This document shows, piece by piece, positions 7,274 to 15,765 of a stretch of DNA of 24,315 bases. The stretch comes from CAYTSW01 sp964440605 (lineage in GTDB: Bacteria; Planctomycetota; Phycisphaerae; Phycisphaerales; UBA1924). Every line of letters begins with the position of its first letter. Position 1 is the stretch's first letter. The stretch lies in assembly GCA_964440605.1 (NCBI GenBank), contig CAYTSW010000031.1:1-24315 (forward strand), given 5' to 3'. The position numbers were made by a program, and so were the translations under genes. A model generated the notes under the pieces. It was not told the DNA's origin and searched no databases. It saw only the letters and a list, made by a program, of their open reading frames with translations.

Positions 7274-7364
7274 TGCGGGCATTGGGCGGGTCTCCGGTAC
7301 AGTGGCGGCGTCCCGACCGCACGCCGCCGGAGCGGCGCTGGGACCACCCGCACGAGCGACCGAG

Positions 7365-8651
7365 ATGCCCGCGACACCGACCGTTCCGCACGCCCCTTCG
7401 ATGCTCGTGGCGCGGTCGATCGACGACGAGGTCGCGCACGAGATCATCGAGTTCCTCATCGAGTTGACGCGTGCGCTCCACGCCTCGGGCACGCCGGCGC
7501 ACCGGCTGGAGGAAGCGGTCGAAGCGTGCGCGCGCACGCTGGGTATGCCGGGGCAGTGCCTCGCCTCGCCCGGGGCGGCGCGGCTGGCGTTCGGGCGAGG
7601 GGCCAGGCAACGGCTGGCGATCGTGCGCGTGCCCGAAGCCCGCGTGCATCTCGAACGTCTGGTCGAGGCGGACATCATCGCCGACCGTGTCGCCTCCGGG
7701 GAGCTGCACCCGCACGAAGGGCTGCGCGAGCTGGACATGCTGGTGATGCGCACGGAGCGATATCCGCAGTGGCTCGTCGCGATCGGGTACGGCGTCGTCG
7801 GGGCAGCGGCGGCGCGTCTCTTCGGCGGGGGCGTCGCAGACACCGTTCTGGCGTCGGCCATCGGCGTGCTCACGGGTGTGGTCGTCCTCGCCGCCGGCTC
7901 CAGCCGGCGCTTCGCTCGGCTCATCGAGGCCGCCTCCGGCGTCATCGCGGGCTTTCTCGGGCTCGTCGCCGCGGCTCACGTGCCGCCCATTTCCTCCTTT
8001 GTGGTCACGATCAGCGGGCTGTTGATGGTGATGCCGGGGCTGGCGACGACGGTCGCGGTCAACGAACTCGCCACGCGGAACCTCAACGCCGGAACCGCCC
8101 GCGCGATGGGCGCGATCGTCTCGTTCGTCTCCATCGGCTTCGGCGTCGCGATCGGACGCCGCGTTGCGCAGGCGGTCAACGAGCTCGTCACCGCCGGCGC
8201 GGCGGAGCGGGTCGCGGACGCAGCGGCCATGGCGGGCTGGACCATCGGGCTCGCGCTGGTCGCGGCGGCGGCGGGCTTTACGGTCGTCTTCCGCGCTCGC
8301 CCGCGCGACTTCTTTGCGACCGCGGTCGCGGGCGTGCTGGGCTACGTCGGGGGCGAACTCGGCGCCCACGCGTTCGGGCGCGAGCTGGGCGTTTGCGTGG
8401 GCGCGTTCTTCATCGGGCTCGTCGGGCTGCTCTACGCGCGGCGGTTCAAGCGTCCCGCGGTGGTCCCCACCCTGCCGGGGATCATGGTGCTCGTGCCGGG
8501 CTCGATCGGCTTCCACGGGGTTCAGGCGCTGATCGATCACAACGTGGAGTCGGGCGTGCAGGCGGTGTTCGCGGTGGTGATCGTCGCGGTGTCGTTGGCG
8601 GCGGGGCTGCTCCTGGCCAACGCCACGCTCCCGCCTCGGAGAGCGCTCTGA
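7365..8651 (+). CDS. ThrE-family threonine/serine exporter
   Basis: This 428-residue protein has the two-part layout of ThrE. A soluble N-terminal domain (about 20-140) includes LTRALHASGTPAHRLEEAVE. A multi-spanning region follows, and the C-terminal membrane domain carries LPGIMVLVPGSIGF (about 370-383), a hallmark of the ThrE C-terminal half. Family members in Corynebacterium export threonine and serine using the proton gradient. The natural substrate here is inferred. The start is uncertain: ATG 7365 gives a short Pro/Thr-rich leader, ATG 7401 is also possible, and the ATG at 7260 would overlap the divergent lipoprotein start. None has a convincing Shine-Dalgarno sequence. TACAGT at 7298-7303 could be a -10. 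Confidence 0.85.
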   Translation: MPATPTVPHAPSMLVARSIDDEVAHEIIEFLIELTRALHASGTPAHRLEEAVEACARTLGMPGQCLASPGAARLAFGRGARQRLAIVRVPEARVHLERLVEADIIADRVASGELHPHEGLRELDMLVMRTERYPQWLVAIGYGVVGAAAARLFGGGVADTVLASAIGVLTGVVVLAAGSSRRFARLIEAASGVIAGFLGLVAAAHVPPISSFVVTISGLLMVMPGLATTVAVNELATRNLNAGTARAMGAIVSFVSIGFGVAIGRRVAQAVNELVTAGAAERVADAAAMAGWTIGLALVAAAAGFTVVFRARPRDFFATAVAGVLGYVGGELGAHAFGRELGVCVGAFFIGLVGLLYARRFKRPAVVPTLPGIMVLVPGSIGFHGVQALIDHNVESGVQAVFAVVIVAVSLAAGLLLANATLPPRRAL

Positions 8652-8681
8652 CGCCCGCCCCGCGTCGCGGGCGGATACGCT
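8652..8681 (+). promoter_or_regulatory. GC hairpin plus TACGCT hexamer before the TrkH-like gene
   Basis: CGCCCGC (8652-8658) and GCGGGCG (8667-8673) form a perfect 7-bp stem directly after the ThrE stop. TACGCT (8676-8681) follows and ends eight bases before the GTG start at 8690. The same TACGCT plus eight-base arrangement precedes the RCK gene at 10600. The hairpin could end the thrE transcript while the hexamer serves as the -10 of a leaderless trkH message. Confidence 0.35.
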
Positions 8682-8689
8682 GACGCGCA

Positions 8690-10507
8690 GTGAGCAAGTT
8701 CCGGCACAGGTTCGACGTCAACCCTCGCTCCCGGCAGCGTATCGCGTCGCGCGCTCCGATCGTGCTCCAGAGCCCGCTGCGCATCACGCTGGCGGTGCTC
8801 GCCGGGCTTATCGCGCTGCTCCACCTCGGCTGGCGCGAGCCCCCCATCGCCGACATCGTGCTGCACGTGGCGATCATCGTCACGCTCGCGGCTTACGGGT
8901 TCGCGTTGTGGCGCTCGTTCTCGAAGCTCGCCGATCCCGAGGCGCGCAGGTCCGTCATCGCGGTGACACGGCCCGAACAGGCGGCGGTCTTTCTGGGTGT
9001 GCTCTTCGGGTGGTTGGCCTGGCCTGTGGCGCTGACGGCGGCGGGCTTGCTGCTGATCGTCCAGCTCGTGCGCCTCTTCCTCGAACTGGTGCAAACGCGC
9101 GTTCACCCGGGGTTGGTGTTCGTCGGGTCGTTCGTGGTGCTCGTCGCGGCGGGGACGGGCGCGTTGATGCTCCCGGCCGCGACCCCCGCGGCGGCGCCGA
9201 TCGGCTTCGTCGACGCGCTGTTCACCATCACGAGCGCCATCAGCCAGACGGGGATCACGGTGCGCCCGACCGGGCTCGTGCTCGCGCCGGAGGGGACGGC
9301 GATCGGGGGCTTCACGCGCTTCGGTCAGATCATCATCCTCATCTGGATCCAGATCGGCGCACTTGGCGTGATCGTCTTCGGCGCGCTGATCGTCACGGTG
9401 CTGGGCTCCTCCTTCGGCCTGCGGGCGACGCAAACGCTCGCCGAGGGCACCGAGCAGGGCTGGGCGGGCCAGCTTTCGATGCAGCGCCTCGTGACGTTCA
9501 TCGTGGTCTTCACGCACCTGGTGCAGCTCGTCGCTGCCGCGGTGCTCTTCTTCGGCTGGCCCGAGCAGTGGCCCGGGATGCCCGAGGACATGAAGACGCT
9601 GGGCGATCGCGTGTTTCACGCCGTCTTTTTCAGCATCTCGGGCTTCTGCAACGCCGGGTTCGTCACGACGGGCGACTCGCTCATCTCGCTGCGCACGCAC
9701 TGGACGACGCACACGATCATCGCCCCGTTGATCTTTCTCGGGTCCATCGGTTTCCCGGTGCTGGACAACCTCCGTTCGGTGGCGTGGCGGCGCCTCAAGG
9801 GCGTGCGTCACGACATGGGTGGGCTCGTCAGGCTCAACCTCAATACGAAGATCATCCTTGTCTTCACGCTGGCGATGTACCTCCTGGGCGTGCTTGCGAT
9901 CGTCATCAGCGAGGCTCGCGCCGAGACCGTCGACCCGGAGCACTGGTGGGTCTCGTTCATGGACGGGCACTTCATGAGCATCAACCGGACCGCCGGCTTC
10001 AACTCGGTGGACACCGCCGAGCTGGGCCCGCTGGCGCACCTGGCGCTGATCTTTTTGATGTTCGTGGGCGGGGCGCCCGTATCGGTCGCGGGTGGGATCA
10101 AGCTGATGGTCTTCGCGGTGCTGACGCTGACGGTCTGGTCGACGCTGCTCGGGCGGTCGGAGACGACCGCGTTCGGGCGCACCATCCCCGAGTCGCTGAT
10201 CCGAAAGAGCGCCACGCTCATCGTGCTGGGCCTGCTCATCGTGCTCGCGGGAACGGGCGTGCTGGTCGTCTCCGACCCGCAGCACACGCTGCGCGAGCAC
10301 CTCTTCGAAGTCTCTTCGGCCTTCGGCACGTGCGGGCTGAGCCTGTACGAGACGGGCGACCTCTCGAACACGGGCAAGATCACGCTGGTGATCGCGATGT
10401 TCGTGGGCCGCGTCGGGCCGCTGGCGGTGCTGGCAGCGCTGATCGGGGCGACGGCCGGGCGGTCGGTCCGCATCGAGTATCCGCACGAGGACGTGGTGAT
10501 TTACTGA
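8690..10507 (+). CDS. TrkH/KtrB-family potassium transporter membrane subunit
   Basis: This 605-residue polytopic membrane protein shows the four pore-loop repeats of the TrkH/KtrB/HKT superfamily: TSAISQTGITV (about 180), SGFCNAGFVTTG (about 316), NRTAGFNSVD (about 433) and SSAFGTCGLSLYETG (about 542). Each carries the selectivity-filter glycine. The protein moves potassium inward and is gated by a cytoplasmic RCK ring; the RCK gene lies 92 bases downstream. It is longer than typical KtrB (about 450) or TrkH (about 480) because of roughly 110 extra N-terminal residues containing added hydrophobic segments. The start is a GTG without a Shine-Dalgarno sequence. Confidence 0.93.
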   Translation: MSKFRHRFDVNPRSRQRIASRAPIVLQSPLRITLAVLAGLIALLHLGWREPPIADIVLHVAIIVTLAAYGFALWRSFSKLADPEARRSVIAVTRPEQAAVFLGVLFGWLAWPVALTAAGLLLIVQLVRLFLELVQTRVHPGLVFVGSFVVLVAAGTGALMLPAATPAAAPIGFVDALFTITSAISQTGITVRPTGLVLAPEGTAIGGFTRFGQIIILIWIQIGALGVIVFGALIVTVLGSSFGLRATQTLAEGTEQGWAGQLSMQRLVTFIVVFTHLVQLVAAAVLFFGWPEQWPGMPEDMKTLGDRVFHAVFFSISGFCNAGFVTTGDSLISLRTHWTTHTIIAPLIFLGSIGFPVLDNLRSVAWRRLKGVRHDMGGLVRLNLNTKIILVFTLAMYLLGVLAIVISEARAETVDPEHWWVSFMDGHFMSINRTAGFNSVDTAELGPLAHLALIFLMFVGGAPVSVAGGIKLMVFAVLTLTVWSTLLGRSETTAFGRTIPESLIRKSATLIVLGLLIVLAGTGVLVVSDPQHTLREHLFEVSSAFGTCGLSLYETGDLSNTGKITLVIAMFVGRVGPLAVLAALIGATAGRSVRIEYPHEDVVIY

Positions 10508-10585
10508 GGCCGCGGCGCGCCGGGCAATGAGGGTGTGCGCAGGGGGTGGTCGAAGGGCGGATCGGCAAGGGGTGAGCGTGGGGGG

Positions 10586-10591
10586 TACGCT
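10586..10591 (+). promoter_or_regulatory. TACGCT hexamer eight bases before the RCK gene start
   Basis: TACGCT and its distance to the start codon are the same as at 8676-8681, and the following bases are similar too (GACGCGCA versus GTCGCGTC). No Shine-Dalgarno sequence is present. It is a candidate -10 for a leaderless transcript, or a conserved element tying the two potassium-uptake genes together. Confidence 0.35.
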
Positions 10592-10599
10592 GTCGCGTC

Positions 10600-11283
10600 A
10601 TGCTCCGCTTTGCTGTCATCGGGCTCGGTCGGTTCGGCTCACGCCTGGCGCGCAACCTCGCCGCCGAGGGCGCCGAGGTGATCGCCATCGACCGCGATCG
10701 GCGGATCGTCGAAGAGCTGCGCGACCAGGTGACGCTGGCGATCGCGCTGGACGCGACCGACGAGCAGGCGCTGCGGATCCAGGGGGTGGACCAGGTGGAC
10801 TGCGCGATCGTAGGAATCGGGCACAACTTCGAGGCCAACGCGCTGGCGACGGTGCTGCTCAAGAGCCTGCGGATCGAGCGCGTGATCAGCCGCGCAGGCA
10901 ACGACATGCAGGCGCGGATCCTCTCGCGGATCGGCGCCGACGCGGTGGTGAAGCCGGAAGACGAGGCGGCCGACCGCTGGAGCCACCGGCTGCTCGCGCC
11001 CTTCATGATCGACCACGTGGAGCTCGGGGAGGGGTACGCGCTGGTGCAGATCGGTGCGCCGGGGGAGTGGCAGAACAAGACGCTGTCGGAACTCGACCTG
11101 CGCAAGCGGTACAACGTCACGGTGGTTGCGATCAAGCGGCGGATCGAGAGCTCAACCGAGAGCGGCGCCGAGGGGATCGAGGAGCGCGTGGTGGACCTGC
11201 CCATGCCCGCGAGCCGCCTTGGGGAGGATGACGTGCTGATCCTCGCCGGGTTCGACAGCGACCTGGAGCGCCTGCCCCGCTGA
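10600..11283 (+). CDS. KtrA/TrkA-type RCK domain potassium uptake regulator
   Basis: This 227-residue cytoplasmic protein contains a single RCK unit. The N-terminal Rossmann fold has VIGLGRFGS (GxGxxG at residues 8-13) and an acidic residue after the second strand (Asp31), as expected for NAD(H) or adenine nucleotide binding. The C-terminal RCK_C domain (about 137-220) contains the GEWQNKTLSELDLRKRYNV segment typical of the family. It should form an octameric ring gating the TrkH-like channel encoded just upstream. Its length is that of KtrA, not of the double-unit TrkA of enterobacteria, so the pair is Ktr-like in architecture. Confidence 0.93.
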   Translation: MLRFAVIGLGRFGSRLARNLAAEGAEVIAIDRDRRIVEELRDQVTLAIALDATDEQALRIQGVDQVDCAIVGIGHNFEANALATVLLKSLRIERVISRAGNDMQARILSRIGADAVVKPEDEAADRWSHRLLAPFMIDHVELGEGYALVQIGAPGEWQNKTLSELDLRKRYNVTVVAIKRRIESSTESGAEGIEERVVDLPMPASRLGEDDVLILAGFDSDLERLPR

Positions 11284-11284
11284 C

Positions 11285-11313
11285 CGCTCCGGTCCGCCCC
11301 GTTCGGGCGAGCG
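11285..11313 (+). terminator. Weak bulged hairpin after the RCK gene
   Basis: CGCTC (11285-11289) with GAGCG (11309-11313), and GCCC with GGGC nested within, can form a bulged hairpin two bases after the stop codon. There is no T-tract, so terminator function is only suggested by position. Confidence 0.25.
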
Positions 11314-11412
11314 TGGGAGGGCGGAGCGTGGTGGTAAAGCGTTCAACCCGCGGCTTCTCGGACGCCGGCGAGCAGGCGCACAAATGATCGCAGGCCAACG
11401 GCTTCGACGCGC

Positions 11413-11440
11413 TCGGCAACGCCCTGCGAAGCTGTATGAT
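11413..11440 (+). promoter_or_regulatory. Candidate sigma-70-type promoter for glutamate dehydrogenase
   Basis: TCGGCA (11413-11418, four of six matches to the -35 consensus) is separated by 16 bases from TATGAT (11435-11440, five of six matches to the -10). It would give a leader of about 40 bases carrying AGGAG (11477-11481), seven bases before the ATG. Confidence 0.4.
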
Positions 11441-11488
11441 CGCCGTCCCGCTTGACGCGGTCACGACACGCCGACCAGGAGCTTTCCG

Positions 11489-12844
11489 ATGCACGCCAAG
11501 GCCTCGATCACCGCCCCCTCCAACAGGCCCACGCCGATGTCCAGCCGGGTCTATGACGAGTTGGGGCTCGAGCGTGATCCCAACAACCTCTACCTCCAGA
11601 CCGTCGACGCCGTGCTTCAGGCCGCCGACATCCTCGAGGTGCCCCACCACGTCCAGCTCATCCTGGCCCAGCCCAAGAACGAGATCATGGTGCACTTCCC
11701 CGTCCAGATGGACGACGGGAACTACGCGCTGTTCAAGGGCTACCGCGTGCAGCACAACAACGCGCTGGGCCCCTACAAGGGCGGCGTCCGCTTTCACCCC
11801 GACGTCTCGCTCGACGACATCAAGAGCCTCTCGCTGCTGATGACGATGAAGTGCTCGCTCGTGCGCGTGCCCTTCGGCGGGGGCAAGGGCGGCGTGAAGT
11901 GCAACCCGCGGGCGATGTCCAACAGCGAACTGATGCGCGTCTCGCGGCGCTTCCTCTCGGCCATCGCCGCCCAGATCGGCCCCGACGTCGACATCCCGGC
12001 GCCCGACGTCGGGACGAACGCCCAGGTCATGGCCTGGATGGCCGACACCTACCTCAACATCACTCAGGGCCTCGTCGGCAACGACTCGATGGCGGTTGTC
12101 ACCGGCAAGCCCGTCGAGATGGGCGGCTCGGTCGGGCGCGAGAAGGCGACGGGCCAGGGCGTCATCGATGTCCTCGCCGAGATGCTGCCCGAAGCCGGGC
12201 TGACGATCGACACGTCCACCTGCTCGCTCATCGGCTTCGGCAACGTGGGCTCGTGGGCGGGCAAGCTCTTCGCCGAGCGCGGCGGCAAAGTGAAGGCCGT
12301 CATGGACCACACCGGCGCGATCTACCACGAGGAAGGCCTCGACGCGATCGCGTTGGACGAATATGTCCGCGCCAACGGCGGCGTCGCGGGCTTCGAGAAG
12401 ACGCCCCACGGCGCCGAACTCATCACCGAAGAGCAGTTCTACTCCACGAAGGTCGACGTCTTCATCCCCGCGGCCCTCGAGCAGATGATCACCTCGGACA
12501 AGGCCGAACTGATCGATGCGAAGATCATCGCCGAAGCCGCCAACGCCCCGACCACTCCCGCCGGCGAACGCATCCTGCTGGACAAGGGCATCGAGATCCT
12601 CCCGGCGATCCTCTGCTCGGCGGGCGGCGTGACGGTGTCGTACTTCGAGTGGGTGCAGAACCGCTCGAACTCGTACTGGGACGCCGAGAAGGTCGATGAC
12701 GAGCTCAACCGCCACATGGTCCTCGCGGCCCGGCGCACGCAGCTCGCCAAGCACCGCTACGACGTGGACATGCGCACCGCGGCGTACATCGCGGCGCTGG
12801 ACCAGATCGCGACGGTGTACAAGCTGCGGGGGATCTTCCCGTAA
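11489..12844 (+). CDS. gdhA: Glutamate dehydrogenase (Glu/Leu/Phe/Val dehydrogenase family)
   Basis: This 451-residue enzyme shows GPYKGGVRFHP (Lys97), the MTMKC lysine (Lys121) and the catalytic VPFGGGKGGV loop (Lys133). The conserved PAPDVGTNAQVMAWM segment carries the catalytic Asp (about 173), and the Rossmann motif is GFGNVGSWAG (249-258). The motif pattern fits the glutamate members of the family (GudB/RocG-like) better than the leucine or phenylalanine members. It interconverts glutamate and 2-oxoglutarate plus ammonia in the cytoplasm; coenzyme preference is not clear from sequence. The start at 11489 follows an AGGAG Shine-Dalgarno sequence. A second ATG at 11537 would give a protein nearer the common length. 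Confidence 0.93.
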   Translation: MHAKASITAPSNRPTPMSSRVYDELGLERDPNNLYLQTVDAVLQAADILEVPHHVQLILAQPKNEIMVHFPVQMDDGNYALFKGYRVQHNNALGPYKGGVRFHPDVSLDDIKSLSLLMTMKCSLVRVPFGGGKGGVKCNPRAMSNSELMRVSRRFLSAIAAQIGPDVDIPAPDVGTNAQVMAWMADTYLNITQGLVGNDSMAVVTGKPVEMGGSVGREKATGQGVIDVLAEMLPEAGLTIDTSTCSLIGFGNVGSWAGKLFAERGGKVKAVMDHTGAIYHEEGLDAIALDEYVRANGGVAGFEKTPHGAELITEEQFYSTKVDVFIPAALEQMITSDKAELIDAKIIAEAANAPTTPAGERILLDKGIEILPAILCSAGGVTVSYFEWVQNRSNSYWDAEKVDDELNRHMVLAARRTQLAKHRYDVDMRTAAYIAALDQIATVYKLRGIFP

Positions 12845-12963
12845 CCCTACATTTCCGCCATCTCGCCCTCGTCAAGCTCGCAAGGGTTCAGGCACGCCGA
12901 TCTTGCCGCTAACTTCGGGCGGCGCTCGGACACTCGGTCCGAACTCAAAACCCGGAGGGCCAG

Positions 12964-14577
12964 ATGAAAGCAATGACGACGAAGGCGGGCGCGGCCGCAC
13001 TGCTGATGGCGTGCGCCGGGGCGCACGCGGAACTGACCGTGGTGGCGGTGACGGGGCAGACGGCGCCGGGCTCGACGCTCGCGTGGTCCGGGTTTGCCGA
13101 GCCATCGATCAACTCTTCGGGAGTCGTCGCGTTCCGCGGCTTCTTTGATGCGCCGTTCGGGGCCAACGCCGGGATTTGGCGGGGCGAGCCGGGTTCGCTG
13201 GAGGCCGTCATGTTCCTGGATGACGACCTGCCCGGCGACCCTCCCTGCTCACTCGGCACATACGAGTTCTTCGGATCGGCGACGAGCCAGACGCTGATCA
13301 ATGAGGCGGGCGTCGTGGCGTTCGCCGCGAACACACGCGGCCAGGCATTTCTCAACAGCGTGTGGCTGAGCGACGGACCGACGCCAGAGCAAGTCGCCCA
13401 CGAGTGTGAAGCAGCACCGGGAACGGGGGCTCTATTCTCAGGCTTCAGTGCCGTCACGATCGGCGCCGGACGCACCGTCGCCTTCCGCGCGACCACCGGA
13501 ATCTCCACTCCGTCGGCAGCGTACATCGGCACGCCCGCCGGCGTGACGCCGGTCATCATCGAGGGGCAGGACGCGCCGGGCACCACCGGGCAGTTCTCCG
13601 ACATGCGTTTCCCGTTCTCGACGCCGGAAGCGTTCGCGTTCAACGCGGCCGGAGAGTTCTCGCTGCTCAACGACATCGTCGGCACAGGCATCGACAGCAC
13701 GAACAACGTCGGCATCTGGACGAACGCGTGCGGCGGGGTCATGCTGCTCGCGCGGACGGGCGACGCCGCACCCGGGACCAGCGGAACCTTCAACTCGTTC
13801 GACGTGCCATGGCTGATGGACACGGGAGATTCCGTCTTCCGCGGCTTCCTCGAAGGACCGGGCATCGACAGCACCAACAACTCGGGCGTCTGGGTGGGTC
13901 AACCCGGCTCGGTCACCCCGGTCGTGCTCGAAGGCGCGCCCGCGCCGGGCACGTCTGGAGTCTTCGGGTCGATCGATCGGGTGCTCGCGTCGTCGACGGG
14001 ACCCATCGCCGTTCAGGCCCGGTTGCTGGAAGCCGCGGGCACGGGCGAGGGGTTCTGGGTCGGATCCCTCGGCTCGCTCGAACTCGTCGCCCGCAGAGGA
14101 GATCTTGCGCCGGGTGCCGATGCGCCGTTCGGCGGCTTTTCCTTTTCGCTTATCGACGTCAACTCGATCGGGCCGGTGGTGTTCGGCGCATCGCTGCTCA
14201 GGGAGGGCGATGTCACGGATGCGAACGACTTCGGATTGTGGGCCGGCGCGCCGGGAGCGGTCAGACTCGTCGTGCGCGAGGGCGACCTCATCGATGTTGA
14301 CCCCGGCCCCGGTAAAGACCTCCGCACTGTGCGACTGGCGTTTGTCACCGGTTCCAGTCGGGCGAACTTCGGCAACCCCGTCGCGCTCAACGACTCTGGG
14401 CTCCTCGCGCTCCTGCTGGAGTTTGACGATGGTTCGGAGGCCATCTGCACATTCGACCTCTCGGCGCCCGCCGGCACACAGCCCTGCACCGCCGACTTCA
14501 ACAACGACGGCATGGTGGACGGCGCCGACTTCGGGACTTTCGGAGCCCAGTTCGGGCGGACCGACTGCCCGGACTGA
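12964..14577 (+). CDS. Exported tandem-repeat protein (probable beta-propeller) with single-repeat dockerin-like tail
   Basis: This 537-residue protein starts after a GGAGGG Shine-Dalgarno sequence (12954-12959) and has a signal peptide ending near AHA-EL (residue 22). The body contains about eight degenerate units of 50-70 residues. Each begins with a (D/E)-x-A-P-G-T-S-G-x-F-like motif, has an internal G-x-V-A-F-R-A-like strand, and closes with G-I-W-x-G-x-P-G-S-L. Examples are DAAPGTSGTFNSFD, APAPGTSGVFGSID and DLAPGADAPFGGFS. Such repeats fit a beta-propeller or solenoid used for binding; no catalytic motif is seen. The tail (14485-14574) has one Ca-binding loop of dockerin type (DFNNDGMVDGAD) flanked by cysteines, where the neighbours have two. 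It is probably secreted and anchored like the other dockerin proteins here. Confidence 0.85.
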   Translation: MKAMTTKAGAAALLMACAGAHAELTVVAVTGQTAPGSTLAWSGFAEPSINSSGVVAFRGFFDAPFGANAGIWRGEPGSLEAVMFLDDDLPGDPPCSLGTYEFFGSATSQTLINEAGVVAFAANTRGQAFLNSVWLSDGPTPEQVAHECEAAPGTGALFSGFSAVTIGAGRTVAFRATTGISTPSAAYIGTPAGVTPVIIEGQDAPGTTGQFSDMRFPFSTPEAFAFNAAGEFSLLNDIVGTGIDSTNNVGIWTNACGGVMLLARTGDAAPGTSGTFNSFDVPWLMDTGDSVFRGFLEGPGIDSTNNSGVWVGQPGSVTPVVLEGAPAPGTSGVFGSIDRVLASSTGPIAVQARLLEAAGTGEGFWVGSLGSLELVARRGDLAPGADAPFGGFSFSLIDVNSIGPVVFGASLLREGDVTDANDFGLWAGAPGAVRLVVREGDLIDVDPGPGKDLRTVRLAFVTGSSRANFGNPVALNDSGLLALLLEFDDGSEAICTFDLSAPAGTQPCTADFNNDGMVDGADFGTFGAQFGRTDCPD

Positions 14578-14686
14578 CAATCGTATTCGCCACCCGTCGC
14601 TTGAATGGAGCGAACTTCATGTTGCCCTCGGGCTGAAGATTGACCCGCCAATCGACGATGACCCACGCAGTTGAAGGAGGAGCCGC

Positions 14687-15733
14687 ATGGGTCACGACTG
14701 CCAGTGCCGAGCCGATGTTTCCGCGTGCAGCGCCGGAGGTGTTGCAATGTTTTCGGACGAGCCGACCGTGCAGCCTCGGCTGCTCGATCGTTTCGAGGCA
14801 ACCGCGTGCCATCCGAACGTTGCGCGCGTGACTGGGCCGGACTTCCGCAAGGAAGTGCGGACGTTTCTGGAGCGATGCACCGCCGCCGAGGCCGACTCGA
14901 TCCGCGCAGCCTTGATTGACGAGCAGGGCGTCTTCGATCCTTGGTCGGCGCGGCCGGTGAAGCAGGTGCTCGCCCAACTCGACTCCCCATGGTTCTCCAA
15001 GCTCATCAACAACGACGGGCTGCGCTTCCACTTCCAGCCCATCGTCGATCCGAGCACCTTCTCGATTCACGGCTTCGAAGCGCTGGCGCGTTCGGCCCCG
15101 CCCTTCGAGGGCTACAACCCCGGCGAGATCATCGCGGCTGCCAAGGCGTTCGACGCGCTGCTCAAGTTCGATCAGGTCGCCCGGCGGCTGGCGATCACGC
15201 AGGGCATCCCCAAGCTGCGCGACCGCGAGCGGTTGTTTGTGAACTTCCTGCCCATAACGATCTACGACCCGCAGGTCTGCCTCGAGACGACCTTCACCGC
15301 GGCCCGGGAGGCGGGAGCGAACTTTTCGAGCATCGTCTTCGAAGTCGTCGAGAGCGAGCAGTTCCCGGACGTGCACCACCTCAAGGACATCCTGGACCAC
15401 TACCGCCAGCACGGGGCGATGGTCGGTCTGGACGATCTGGGCGCCGGCAACACCTCGCTGACGTACATCGACAAACTGATGCCCGACTACATCAAGATCG
15501 ATGGGCAACTCATCAAGCGCGCGGTCGCTGACGGTCGGTGCGCGATGGTCGAGGGCCTCGTGCGGCATGCGAAGGAGACGGACATCACGGTCATCGCCGA
15601 GAGCATCGAGGGACCTGAACACCTGCGCTTCGCACGCGACATCGGAGCGGACCTTGTGCAAGGCTTCCTGATCGCGCGCCCGGCGGTCGAGCCGATCCGC
15701 GACTTCCGCGGGGCGCAGGCCGCGGCCGCCTGA
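14687..15733 (+). CDS. EAL-domain protein, probable cyclic di-GMP phosphodiesterase
   Basis: This 348-residue soluble protein has a C-terminal EAL domain (about 110-338) and no GGDEF domain. The metal- and substrate-binding residues are in place: EALAR (Glu131), Asn186 in VNFLP, the FEVVES glutamates (from Glu219), the LDDLGAG pair Asp249 and Asp250, Lys270 in YIKID, Glu305 in IAESIEG, and Gln325 in QGFLIARP. Active hydrolysis of c-di-GMP to pGpG is therefore likely. The first 100 residues form a helical region I do not recognise and contain four cysteines (5, 7, 14 and 41). AAGGAGGAG (14674-14682) supports the ATG at 14687; a second ATG at 14747 is possible. It lies between two dockerin-protein genes, so control of surface attachment or secretion is conceivable but unproven. 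Confidence 0.92.
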   Translation: MGHDCQCRADVSACSAGGVAMFSDEPTVQPRLLDRFEATACHPNVARVTGPDFRKEVRTFLERCTAAEADSIRAALIDEQGVFDPWSARPVKQVLAQLDSPWFSKLINNDGLRFHFQPIVDPSTFSIHGFEALARSAPPFEGYNPGEIIAAAKAFDALLKFDQVARRLAITQGIPKLRDRERLFVNFLPITIYDPQVCLETTFTAAREAGANFSSIVFEVVESEQFPDVHHLKDILDHYRQHGAMVGLDDLGAGNTSLTYIDKLMPDYIKIDGQLIKRAVADGRCAMVEGLVRHAKETDITVIAESIEGPEHLRFARDIGADLVQGFLIARPAVEPIRDFRGAQAAAA

Positions 15734-15765
15734 CCCGGGACGCCCGGGGGGAGCCCGGTAAAGCG

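Noticed and set aside
7262..7945. Upstream extension of the lipoprotein frame on the minus strand
   Set aside because: It runs antisense through the ThrE-like gene and would bury the lipoprotein signal peptide inside the protein.
8537..10486. Open frame of 649 codons antisense to the TrkH-like gene
   Set aside because: The product is an Arg/Asp/His-rich low-complexity sequence without any family features; the sense strand encodes a clear membrane protein.
11333..11343. GGTAAAGCGTT shared with 15757-15767
   Set aside because: An 11-base match between two gaps could be chance. It overlaps a -35 at only one of the two sites, and no third copy was seen.
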